The notes under the pieces are model-generated. The model was given only the letters and a program-made list of their open reading frames with translations, made no database searches and was not told the DNA's origin. This document shows, one piece after another, positions 16,983 through 24,614 of a DNA stretch of 32,915 nt (position 1 is the stretch's first letter; the number at the start of each line of letters is the position of its first letter). Origin of the DNA: Bacteroides caecigallinarum (GTDB lineage: Bacteria > Bacteroidota > Bacteroidia > Bacteroidales > Bacteroidaceae); contig NZ_JADYTJ010000040.1 of the NCBI RefSeq assembly GCF_021531075.1, positions 1 to 32,915 on the forward strand. The letters run 5' to 3'. A program made the position numbers and the translations under genes.

Positions 16983-18077
16983 TTATTTTTCTACTCCGAA
17001 TTTATAAATTGTAACCTGATGATATGTTTCTTCAGGAACTAATACTGCTGATGGGAAATGTCCTTTGTTCGGCGTATCTGGGAATTTTTGTGCTTCAAAA
17101 CATATTGCACTTCTAGCTGGGAATGTCGCACCATGATAACCTTTGAAACCGTTATGCCAATTGGCTGTATATAGCTGAACACCAGGCTCTGTGGTATAAA
17201 CTTCCAAACTTCTGCCACTGATTGGTTCAACGCATTTTGCAGCAAAAGTCAGTACACCCTGCTCTTCTTTGTTGATTACATAACAATGGTCGTATCCGGC
17301 ACCATTTACCAGCTGTTCAAACTTGTCGTTTATCCTGCTGCCTACTACCTGAGGTGTTCTAAAGTCCATAGGAGTTCCTTCTACTTTGCTTATCTCCCCT
17401 GTAGGTATTGAAACTTCATCTATAGGTGTATAGAAATCGGCATTTATGGTTAGAATATTATTTTCTACAGAAGGTGTAGGTGATTTTACTCCAGACAGAC
17501 TGAAGAAAGCATGATGTGTAAGATTAACCAATGTTTTTTTGTCTGTTATAGCATTATAGGTTATGATAAGTTCATTACTGTCTGTAAGTGTGTAAATTAC
17601 TGTTATGTCAAGATTTCCTGGAAAACCTTCTTCTCCGTCTTTTGATAAATAATGCAGTGTAATACTTTGCTTACTGGTTTGCTCTGCATCCCAAACCCTG
17701 GCATGAAATCCGGTTGGTCCTCCATGTAGAGAATTAGGACCGTTATTTATTGTAAGATTATATTCTTTTCCGTCCAGTTTGAACTTTCCTTTAGCTATTC
17801 TGTTGCCATATCTTCCAATTAATGTGCTTAAGAAAGGTTCCGGGCTGTTTATAACGCCATCTATTGAATCATGTCCTTGAATTACATTTTCTATTTTCCC
17901 GTTTTTGTCAGGAACCATGATTGTGAGTATAACCCCGCCATAATTGGTTATTGCTATTTCTGCATTGTTGTCATTGGAAAGAATAAATAAATCAGTTTCT
18001 TTTCCGTTTACTGTTTTTTGAAAATCAGATCTTTTAAGACCGCTTAGATTGTTTTCATGGTAAAATGTGTTGTCCAT
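16983..18077 (-). CDS. galM: Aldose 1-epimerase (galactose mutarotase)
   Basis: The enzyme interconverts beta- and alpha-D-galactose so that galactokinase can use it. The 364-residue product has no signal peptide and is a galactose-mutarotase-like beta-sandwich. GRYGNRIAKGKF lies in the N-terminal part, then NNGPNSLHGG, the catalytic-site region NLTHHAFFSLSG with two His, GYDHCYVI, and near the C-terminus FEAQKFPDTPN with the catalytic Glu. Length is normal for the bacterial enzyme. It is the first gene of the galactose operon and has a plausible promoter 45-75 bases upstream. Bacteroides annotations sometimes call it mro. Confidence 0.95.
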   Translation of the reverse strand: MDNTFYHENNLSGLKRSDFQKTVNGKETDLFILSNDNNAEIAITNYGGVILTIMVPDKNGKIENVIQGHDSIDGVINSPEPFLSTLIGRYGNRIAKGKFKLDGKEYNLTINNGPNSLHGGPTGFHARVWDAEQTSKQSITLHYLSKDGEEGFPGNLDITVIYTLTDSNELIITYNAITDKKTLVNLTHHAFFSLSGVKSPTPSVENNILTINADFYTPIDEVSIPTGEISKVEGTPMDFRTPQVVGSRINDKFEQLVNGAGYDHCYVINKEEQGVLTFAAKCVEPISGRSLEVYTTEPGVQLYTANWHNGFKGYHGATFPARSAICFEAQKFPDTPNKGHFPSAVLVPEETYHQVTIYKFGVEK

Positions 18078-18119
18078 ATATTTAAATCTTTTTATTTACA
18101 TGTTCTTTAATTTATCATG

Positions 18120-18151
18120 CAAATAAAAAGATTTTCTTTAAAATACCCAAA
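18120..18151 (-). promoter_or_regulatory. Probable promoter of the galactose operon
   Basis: On the minus strand there is TTTG (18151-18148), a 20-base spacer, then TTTATTTG (18127-18120), one mismatch from TAnnTTTG. The predicted leader before galM is about 35-40 bases. No obvious operator dyad was seen. Confidence 0.55.
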
Positions 18152-18197
18152 CATTTTTCGGTAAAAAGAAAGTTATTTTGTTTGTTGTTTATATCTT

Positions 18198-19505
18198 TTA
18201 TTGGTTAATAGTTGTTTTTATGCTATACAATACAATAAGGTCGGCTACAATGAATGTACTGCCTCCAACAAAAATCATATCTTTTTCACTGGCATTTTGT
18301 TTTGCTGCATATAATGCTTCTTTTACATTTTTATATGCTTCGCCTTTCAGTCCGTGACTATTGCCGATTTTTTTTATTTCCTCTGCTGGGAGTGCTCGTT
18401 TTACAGAAGCCTGTGTGAAGTAATATACTGCATTTTCTGGCAATAGTGATATTACCCCGTTTATATCTTTGTCATTCACCATTCCTATCACAATATGGAG
18501 TTTGTCATACTTCATTTTTGATAGTTGCTCTGTAATATATCCTATCCCTCCAATATTATGTCCTGTATCGCATATTATGGTTGGATTATCTTCCAGTTTT
18601 TGCCATCTGCCCATCAAACCTGTTAGTTGACAAACATTTTTGAACCCTTCACGTATATTTTGTTCATTGATTTTATATCCTAAATCTTTTAGTCTTATTA
18701 TACTGTTAAGAATAGTATTGGTGTTTTTAAGTTGGTAGTTCCCGCATAATTCGCCGTAAAGATTGTTAATTAAGGATGATTGATAAATAAAGTGTCCGTC
18801 ATCGGTATGTACAGCTTCTGTAATTAATTTACTGTCTTCTGCAAAGATGATATTTGCATTCATTTGCCTGGCCTTATTTTCAAATACTTCTCTGGTTTCG
18901 CTATTGTATTCGCCTATTATTACAGGTGTGTTCTCCTTTATTATACCAGCCTTTTCAGAAGCTATGGCAGACAGTGTGTGCCCCAAAAACTGAGTGTGGT
19001 CAAAACTTATATTTGTTATAATACTTAAGTCCGGGTGGATAACGTTCGTACAGTCAAGTCTTCCTCCAAGCCCAACTTCTATCACAGCTACATCAACCTC
19101 TTTATGAGCAAAATATAAGAATGCCATAGAGGTGGTAAGTTCAAAGAATGAAGGATGTAACGGCTCAAAAAAATGCTTGTTCTCTTCTACAAATTTTACT
19201 ACGAAATCTTTTTCAATAGGATTGCCGTTAACTCTTATTCTCTCACTGAAGTCTACCAGATGAGGTGAAGTATAGAGTCCTGTTTTATATCCGGCCGATT
19301 GCAATATTGCTGCAATTGTGTGCGAACATGAACCTTTACCATTAGTTCCTGCTATATGTATTGTTTTGAATTTTTTATGAGGGTGCTCAAAGAAAGCGTC
19401 AAGTTTTAAAGTATTATCCAATCCTTCTTTGTAAGCGGCTTTTCCTACGTTTTGGAATAAAGGCGTGATGTTGTATAAATATTCAATAGTTTCCTGATAG
19501 TTCAT
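18198..19505 (-). CDS. folC: Bifunctional dihydrofolate/folylpolyglutamate synthase
   Basis: FolC adds glutamate to dihydropteroate and extends the polyglutamate tail of folates, using ATP. The 435-residue product belongs to the Mur-ligase family. The P-loop is GTNGKGS at residues 53-59. After it come the SPHLVDFSERIRVNG substrate loop, the VGLGGRLDCTN segment with metal-binding residues, FDHTQFLG with the conserved His, and the C-terminal domain with CDTGHN. Length is typical. The ATG at 19505 is the only sensible start. It lies alone, upstream of the galactose operon on the same strand and diverging from the sensor-kinase gene. Confidence 0.95.
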   Translation of the reverse strand: MNYQETIEYLYNITPLFQNVGKAAYKEGLDNTLKLDAFFEHPHKKFKTIHIAGTNGKGSCSHTIAAILQSAGYKTGLYTSPHLVDFSERIRVNGNPIEKDFVVKFVEENKHFFEPLHPSFFELTTSMAFLYFAHKEVDVAVIEVGLGGRLDCTNVIHPDLSIITNISFDHTQFLGHTLSAIASEKAGIIKENTPVIIGEYNSETREVFENKARQMNANIIFAEDSKLITEAVHTDDGHFIYQSSLINNLYGELCGNYQLKNTNTILNSIIRLKDLGYKINEQNIREGFKNVCQLTGLMGRWQKLEDNPTIICDTGHNIGGIGYITEQLSKMKYDKLHIVIGMVNDKDINGVISLLPENAVYYFTQASVKRALPAEEIKKIGNSHGLKGEAYKNVKEALYAAKQNASEKDMIFVGGSTFIVADLIVLYSIKTTINQ

Positions 19506-19658
19506 TTTCGTATGTTTTTTCTATGCAAATATCATAATTTTTTTCCTCATATCACATAGCTTGGCTTTAAAATTGTCTGTACATAATGGATGATAATTTA
19601 TTATTATAAAAAAATGAAGACTAATCCGTTTTTCAGATATAAATAATCAATTATAACT

Positions 19659-19690
19659 TTTGTTTTATAATTTGTTTTTTTATTTCTTTG
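19659..19690 (+). promoter_or_regulatory. Probable promoter of the sensor kinase-regulator pair
   Basis: TTTG (19659-19662), a 20-base spacer and TTTCTTTG (19683-19690) fit the Bacteroidetes consensus with one mismatch. Because these elements lie inside the longer open frame that starts at 19660, they support the internal ATG at 19711 as the true start. Confidence 0.55.
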
Positions 19691-19710
19691 TAAGTAAAAC
19701 ACAATTTATT

Positions 19711-21729
19711 ATGCGTAAAGGATTTTTATTTATTATATTTTTCATTCTACTTCATATCATATTTATATCTTGTGTATCACGTAAAGGGGAAAGGGTGACA
19801 GTCGCTTCGGATAGTTTGATTTCATATTGTGACACAATTTTGGGATCAAATCCAGGAATGGCAGTCAGGGCCATAGACAGTGTGTTGCATGAGCAAACCG
19901 ATATGAATTTATATTATTCTTTACTCATGGTAAAATCGAAAGCCATGATGTTCTTGTCTGAATATGATTCTGCAAAAATATTATTGGATAGTGTTGAAAA
20001 ATATTGTCTTTCTGGAAATAAAGAAATAAAACAATATAAATTACTTTCAGGTGTAAACAATATGCGTGGTAATTTATATTCCAGAAGGACAGTAATGGAT
20101 TCTGCTGTCGTTTATTTTCACAAGGCATATAAGTATTCATCACAATTGGGACTTTCGCCGGATATGATAGATATTTCAATAAATTTGGCCGATGCCTATG
20201 TGCGTTGCGGAAAGTTTGATATGGGTGCCTATTGGTATAGAAAATCCTTGCTTTTATCGGATACACTTATGATAGACGAAAAGAAGCGTTTCCCTTCATA
20301 TTATGGTCTTGCTCAGGTTTATATGGATTTAAGGGATTTTCAGCAGTGTGACCATTATTTTGATATGGCTGGTAAGTTTTATGATGCAATGCTTCCTTTT
20401 GAGAAACATATATACCTAAACAATAGGGGCAATTCTTATTATTACCGTGGCGATTACAATAAGGCTATGGAATATTTTAAAAAGTCAATGCAATTGGCCA
20501 ATTCATATAGTGATATGGAATATGAGCGTAATTTCACAAAAGTAAATATGGGTGAACTTTATATGCTGATGGACAAAACAGATTCAGCCTCTTTATACCT
20601 TAATGATTGCTATAGCTTTTTTAAATCAATAAATCACACTTCGGCTTTATACTATATAGAAACCCAGCTCATAGAATTGGCTCTTAAGCAAGGTAATGTC
20701 GGTCAGGCATCAAGAATCCTTTCAAATGCAGTAAAGCCTGAATTTATTGAACCTAATATGTTGCATATACGAAATAAGTATTTACAGCATTATTTTGAGG
20801 AAAGCGGCGATTTCAAGAATGCATATTATTATCAGCAAAAAAATGCTTATATAGACGATTCTATCAGAAACGAACGTATAAAAATGCGTTCAGCGGAAAT
20901 AGCCCTTAAGTATAAACAGGATAGCACTTTGATGAAAAAGGAGTTTTTTATCAAGGAAAAAGAAAATCAGGTACTTGCACTCCGTCAGTGGATATATGTT
21001 CTGGTTTTGGGCTCGTTGTTTGTAGTTTCATTGTCAGGATTACTTATAATATACAAAAAGCGCCGCAGTGACAAAAAAATATGGAATATGCAGACTGATA
21101 TAAGTACGTTACGTCTTGAAAATATAAGAAACAGGATTTCCCCACATTTCATATTTAATGTTTTGAATAGGGAAATGGTGAATCATGGAACAGAAAAAGA
21201 CAGTGAGAATCTTGTATCTTTATCAAAACTTATACGTAAAAACCTTGAGCTGACAGGCAGTCTCTGTATTACCCTGGATGACGAACTTGATTTCGTTAAA
21301 ACTTATATTTCTATCCAGAAACCGGTATTGAGTGATGATTTCTATTATGAAATATCTGTTTCGGATGATGTGGATACCAAGAGTATACAGATTCCTTCCA
21401 TGATGATTCAGATTCCTGTAGAGAATGCTCTGAAACATGCTCTCAAGACTAAAGAAGGCAGAAAATGTTTATGGATTAAAGTATATAGAGTGAATAATGC
21501 AGTATGTATAACAGTTACGGATAACGGAGGTGGATTTAAGCCCAACAGCAGTAACAGGGGAACTGGTACAGGATTGAAAGTTATTACCCAAAGTATACAG
21601 TTACTTAATATGTATAACAAGGAACCAATTCTGATGAAAATAGTGAATGTTCCTTTGGAAAATTCTGAAATAGGATGTGAAATAAGATATTCGTTGCCTG
21701 TAGGATATACATATGAAATAAAGAAATAA
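19711..21729 (+). CDS. TPR-containing LytS-type sensor histidine kinase with lipoprotein signal
   Basis: The 672-residue protein begins with a signal peptide ending in FISC, so Cys 21 may be lipidated. A long extracytoplasmic region of TPR helices follows (about 50-400; clearest near NNRGNSYYYRGDYNKAMEYF and LADAYVRCGKFDMG). One membrane helix (about 427-449) leads to a basic coiled linker and a LytS/His_kinase domain. H479 in RISPHFIFNVLN is the phosphate acceptor, VENALKHAL is the N box, and DNGGGF and GTGLKVI are the ATP-lid glycines. All catalytic parts are present. The LytTR regulator starts two bases after its stop, so they form a two-component pair. The signal sensed is unknown. Confidence 0.88.
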   Translation: MRKGFLFIIFFILLHIIFISCVSRKGERVTVASDSLISYCDTILGSNPGMAVRAIDSVLHEQTDMNLYYSLLMVKSKAMMFLSEYDSAKILLDSVEKYCLSGNKEIKQYKLLSGVNNMRGNLYSRRTVMDSAVVYFHKAYKYSSQLGLSPDMIDISINLADAYVRCGKFDMGAYWYRKSLLLSDTLMIDEKKRFPSYYGLAQVYMDLRDFQQCDHYFDMAGKFYDAMLPFEKHIYLNNRGNSYYYRGDYNKAMEYFKKSMQLANSYSDMEYERNFTKVNMGELYMLMDKTDSASLYLNDCYSFFKSINHTSALYYIETQLIELALKQGNVGQASRILSNAVKPEFIEPNMLHIRNKYLQHYFEESGDFKNAYYYQQKNAYIDDSIRNERIKMRSAEIALKYKQDSTLMKKEFFIKEKENQVLALRQWIYVLVLGSLFVVSLSGLLIIYKKRRSDKKIWNMQTDISTLRLENIRNRISPHFIFNVLNREMVNHGTEKDSENLVSLSKLIRKNLELTGSLCITLDDELDFVKTYISIQKPVLSDDFYYEISVSDDVDTKSIQIPSMMIQIPVENALKHALKTKEGRKCLWIKVYRVNNAVCITVTDNGGGFKPNSSNRGTGTGLKVITQSIQLLNMYNKEPILMKIVNVPLENSEIGCEIRYSLPVGYTYEIKK

Positions 21730-21731
21730 TT

Positions 21732-22493
21732 ATGGAGGAGTTTTATAAGGTTGTTGTTATAGACGATGAAAAAGCTTCTGCTTTGGCATTGGTGGAACAA
21801 TTAAAAAATTATCCAAGATTTCATGTTGATGGAGTTGCCCACGATGCAACTTCGGGGATTCTTATGATAAAGAAGTATATGCCTGATTTATTGTTCCTGG
21901 ACGTTGAGTTACCCGAAATGTATGGCATGGAACTTTTGTCAGAGGTCAGAAATGACATAACTTGGAATATGCGTGTGGTATTTTATACAGCCCATGATAA
22001 ATATATGATAAACGCCCTTAGACACAGTGCTTTTGATTTTCTGCTGAAACCAATAGATAGAAAAGAGTTTGATGTCGTCATTTCAAGATTTCTTCTTGAC
22101 TACGAGACAAATTCTGTTCCACTTGAACAGAATGATATTCCGGAAGTGTCAAAAGAATCGTCATTTATGGTTATATTACCTACAGGTGAGATGCGGATGG
22201 TAAAGTCTACCGAGGTAGGATTTTTCAGATATGTGTCTGAACGTAAATTATGGGAAGCTGTATTGTCTTCAGGCGAAAATGTTTCGCTGCGAAGAAATGT
22301 TTCAGCCGATTTTTTGTGTTCCTTTAATAAAAACTTTATACAGGTTCATCAGTCATATATTGTGAATATGGATTATCTGGTCATGATACATGATAGTAAT
22401 TGTATTCTGTGTCCACCATTTGACGAATGTTCAGAAGTAGTGATTTCAAGAAAATATAAGAAGAACCTGATGGATAGATTTTGTGTGTTCTGA
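21732..22493 (+). CDS. LytTR-family response regulator
   Basis: The 253-residue protein joins an N-terminal receiver domain to a LytTR DNA-binding domain. In the receiver the acidic pair is D11-D12, the phosphorylated residue is D57 in LLFLDVELPE, and the conserved Thr and Lys lie in FYTAHD and LLKPID. The C-terminal part, from about residue 145, has the LytTR pattern: GEMRMVKSTEVGFFRYVSER, then SLRRNVS, NKNFIQVHQSYIVNMDYL and VVISRKYKK. Such proteins bind pairs of short direct repeats and activate transcription. It is translated from the same message as the kinase. Target genes are not evident nearby. Confidence 0.93.
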   Translation: MEEFYKVVVIDDEKASALALVEQLKNYPRFHVDGVAHDATSGILMIKKYMPDLLFLDVELPEMYGMELLSEVRNDITWNMRVVFYTAHDKYMINALRHSAFDFLLKPIDRKEFDVVISRFLLDYETNSVPLEQNDIPEVSKESSFMVILPTGEMRMVKSTEVGFFRYVSERKLWEAVLSSGENVSLRRNVSADFLCSFNKNFIQVHQSYIVNMDYLVMIHDSNCILCPPFDECSEVVISRKYKKNLMDRFCVF

Positions 22494-22532
22494 TTTTTAT
22501 AGATGGTTTATAATACACTGTTTATTACATAA

Positions 22533-22572
22533 AAATGCTCCAGTATTGCATTATGGCAGTATTGGAGCATTT
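22533..22572. terminator. Bidirectional terminator between the LytTR and Imm17-like genes
   Basis: Bases 22533-22549 pair with 22556-22572 over 17 positions (two wobbles), with a 6-base loop. The outer stem is AAATGCTCC with GGAGCATTT. A run of T follows on the minus strand, so it best fits the minus-strand operon but can serve both. Confidence 0.78.
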
Positions 22573-22587
22573 GTTATAATAAGTATA

Positions 22588-22809
22588 TCATTCTATGTTT
22601 CTGACTGATAGAAAAAAATATATTCCTGCCGCTATCATTCCTATACCTAATGCAGCATAAAATATTCTGGATTTGTTTCTGCCCAATGCCTTTACTATGA
22701 ATTGTGAGTTGTTTGCCTTGAAAAACCAGTCCCAATTCAGAATTGCAGCCATAATAGACAAAAGTCCTAGAATAATGAAAACTGATTGTATGATATAATG
22801 TGCAGTCAT
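22588..22809 (-). CDS. Small two-helix membrane protein, Imm17 (immunity 17)-like
   Basis: The 73-residue product has two membrane helices (about 6-24 and 49-68) around a short loop with NWDWFF and LGRNKSRIFY. This matches what I recall of the Imm17 family, which was named from polymorphic-toxin loci but is also found as a lone gene in Bacteroidales. No toxin gene or toxin repeat is present. It starts 6 bases after the tsaE stop, as the last gene of the minus-strand group, and ends before a terminator. Its function here is unknown; a toxin-immunity role has no support from the context. Confidence 0.7.
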   Translation of the reverse strand: MTAHYIIQSVFIILGLLSIMAAILNWDWFFKANNSQFIVKALGRNKSRIFYAALGIGMIAAGIYFFLSVRNIE

Positions 22810-22815
22810 ACTGTT

Positions 22816-23235
22816 TTATGAATCGAAACGAACAGAACGTGTTCCATCTTCGTTTTCCTCTATATATACATTAACCGTATTGCCTGGTAGAACTTCTTCA
22901 ATCAGTTCCGGCCATTCTATGAAACATAGTGCACCGCTGTAGAAATAATCCTCATATCCCATGTCATAAACTTCTTCCAGTTTCTTTATTCTGTAGAAAT
23001 CAAAATGATATATCAGCTCGCCGGTTGTTTCAGAACGATATTCGTTTACTATTGCGAATGTAGGCGAGTTTATTACATCTGTCACTCCAAGCTCCTCGCA
23101 TACAGCTTTTATAAATGTAGTTTTGCCTGCACCCATTTTGCCATAGAAAGCAAATACTGTATTGTCGCCCATTTCAGCTATAAACTGTCTGGCAACATCG
23201 TGGATTTGATCCAATGAATTGATTTTTAGTTCCAT
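22816..23235 (-). CDS. tsaE: tRNA threonylcarbamoyladenosine biosynthesis ATPase TsaE
   Basis: TsaE is the P-loop ATPase that works with TsaB, TsaC and TsaD to make t6A at position 37 of ANN-decoding tRNAs. The 139-residue product has the Walker [11 protein letters not shown] (32-41), [10 protein letters not shown] with the catalytic Thr, HFDFYR with the Walker-B-like Asp, and FIEWPE near the C-terminus, all family hallmarks. The ATG at 23235 was chosen because the conserved N-terminus starts there; upstream in-frame codons lie inside the metal permease gene. It begins two bases after the permease stop and is followed closely by the Imm17-like gene. Confidence 0.95.
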   Translation of the reverse strand: MELKINSLDQIHDVARQFIAEMGDNTVFAFYGKMGAGKTTFIKAVCEELGVTDVINSPTFAIVNEYRSETTGELIYHFDFYRIKKLEEVYDMGYEDYFYSGALCFIEWPELIEEVLPGNTVNVYIEENEDGTRSVRFDS

Positions 23236-23237
23236 AT

Positions 23238-24056
23238 TTATATAGTTTTTTTGTTTGCCTTTATTAGTTTTGCTAATGTGTATATTATTATGGATGTAAA
23301 TATTATTGCCGCTCCCGAAGGTACCTGAAGCTGATATGACAGTATCAATCCGCCTATACAACTTATATATCCAATTCCAATAGACAACCATATAATGTTC
23401 TTGAATTTGTAAGTGAACAGGTTAGCTGTCATTTGCGGAAGTGTCAATAATGATATAACAAGTACTATACCTATCATCCTGAGACATGACACTATAGTAA
23501 GTGCTATAAACATCATCAATGTATATTCAAACAGTGTTACAGGCAGATGCTGCGAACGTGCAAATTCTCTGTCAAAAGCTATTGAAACTATTGGTTTCAT
23601 AAAAACGGAAAAGAATACAGCCAATGCCAGACTTATTATGCCAAGCAAGGTTATATCGCCTATAGTTATCGTAAGAATGTTGCCGAATAGGAATGATGAC
23701 AGTTCTGGAGTAAACCCGGGAGCAAGAAAACTGAATATAATTCCCACAGCCATGCCTAAGGTCCAGAATACGGCAATGGCTGAGTCTTCTCTCATATCGC
23801 TTCTTTTGCTTAACCATTCCACTCCGAATGCCGACAACACAGAGAAAACAGCTGCAGTAAGCAGTGGAGATATACCAGTGTATAGTCCTATACCTATTCC
23901 TCCGAATGAAGCATGAGTTATTCCCCCGCTTATGAAAACCAGGCGTCTTGTTACAATGTATGTACCTATTATTCCGCAGGCAATACTAGCAAAAAGACTT
24001 CCCAGCAGCGCATTCTGGAAAAACGTATATTGGAATAGTTCTATGAAATCGGTCAT
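23238..24056 (-). CDS. ABC-3 family metal transporter permease (ZnuB/MntB-like)
   Basis: This is a multi-pass inner-membrane channel subunit of an ABC importer for Zn2+, Mn2+ or Fe2+. The 272-residue product has about eight to nine hydrophobic helices. ABC-3 marks include [17 protein letters not shown] (ATPase-contact loop), [12 protein letters not shown], and [13 protein letters not shown]. Length is normal. No ATPase or metal-binding protein gene lies within the window on either side, so its partners must be encoded elsewhere. It is tightly packed with tsaE downstream, while a repeat-bearing gap of 134 bases separates it from the gene upstream. The metal cannot be decided from sequence. Confidence 0.92.
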   Translation of the reverse strand: MTDFIELFQYTFFQNALLGSLFASIACGIIGTYIVTRRLVFISGGITHASFGGIGIGLYTGISPLLTAAVFSVLSAFGVEWLSKRSDMREDSAIAVFWTLGMAVGIIFSFLAPGFTPELSSFLFGNILTITIGDITLLGIISLALAVFFSVFMKPIVSIAFDREFARSQHLPVTLFEYTLMMFIALTIVSCLRMIGIVLVISLLTLPQMTANLFTYKFKNIIWLSIGIGYISCIGGLILSYQLQVPSGAAIIFTSIIIYTLAKLIKANKKTI

Positions 24057-24078
24057 TTTGAGTTTTTAAGTTTTTATG

Positions 24079-24175
24079 TCAGTTGACAAGTTGACGAGTT
24101 AACAAGATGACGAGACTACCATCCGGATGGAACCAATGGCCGTTGAAACCAAAACCTTGTCAACTTGTAACTGAA
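24079..24175. repeat. Degenerate tandem octamers with an inverted copy and a palindrome
   Basis: Four successive 8-base units of the form AGTTGACR occupy 24081-24112 (AGTTGACA, AGTTGACG, AGTTAACA, AGATGACG). The same unit occurs twice in inverted orientation at 24158-24172. Between them lies the perfect 12-base palindrome CCATCCGGATGG (24119-24130). The outer arms (about 24079-24100 and 24152-24175) can form a long imperfect stem. It fills most of the gap between the small Cys-containing membrane protein gene and the metal permease gene. Confidence 0.7.
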
Positions 24176-24190
24176 ACCTTATATCTTTTT

Positions 24191-24610
24191 TTAATGTATT
24201 CTTCTTTCTCCCACTATCAGGAACAGCTCGTCCTTAAGCTCGTCCGGTAGTTCAATGCCGCGCAGTTGCAGGCTTCGGCACCATCCGGCTACTTCCACTT
24301 CCTGAGTAGTGTAAAGTATGTTTCTGAATTCTTCTATCTCTTCTTCAGTGTAACTGTCAGAAGAACGTCCCTTGAAACGGTCCAGCTCTTCATCGTCGTA
24401 GTATTCTATCGACTTGCTTACGGCTGCCAGAAGACTGTCTTTCTCGCATGTCTCATGCTGACCGCAGCATTCGCTGTCTACTTCAACCACTTTCGGCTCT
24501 TCGGTTATTTCTCCTTTTTCTATTTTCTTCTGGATGTTGCGGTTATAGAAATATCCGGCTATAAGTCCGAACAGCGCAACACCGATGAGTGCTAAAACGA
24601 GTATCCACAT
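24191..24610 (-). CDS. Conserved single-pass membrane protein of unknown function with a Cys/His motif
   Basis: The 139-residue protein starts with a membrane helix (residues about 2-21, WILVLALIGVALFGLIAGYF) and a basic stop-transfer stretch, so the rest is probably cytosolic. After a short linker comes the motif ECCGQHETCEKDSLL, whose three Cys and one His could bind a metal or form disulfides. A charged helical C-terminal domain ends with LPDELKDELFLIVGERR. I do not recognise an enzymatic domain; similar Bacteroidales proteins carry vague names. It starts 4 bases after aroA stops and is surely co-transcribed with it. Whether the metal permease downstream belongs to the same message is uncertain because of the repeat. 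Confidence 0.75.
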   Translation of the reverse strand: MWILVLALIGVALFGLIAGYFYNRNIQKKIEKGEITEEPKVVEVDSECCGQHETCEKDSLLAAVSKSIEYYDDEELDRFKGRSSDSYTEEEIEEFRNILYTTQEVEVAGWCRSLQLRGIELPDELKDELFLIVGERRIH

Positions 24611-24614
24611 GTCT

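Noticed and set aside
22588-22809. Toxin-immunity module
   Set aside because: Although the protein resembles Imm17, no toxin, secretion or polymorphic-toxin gene is in the neighbourhood.
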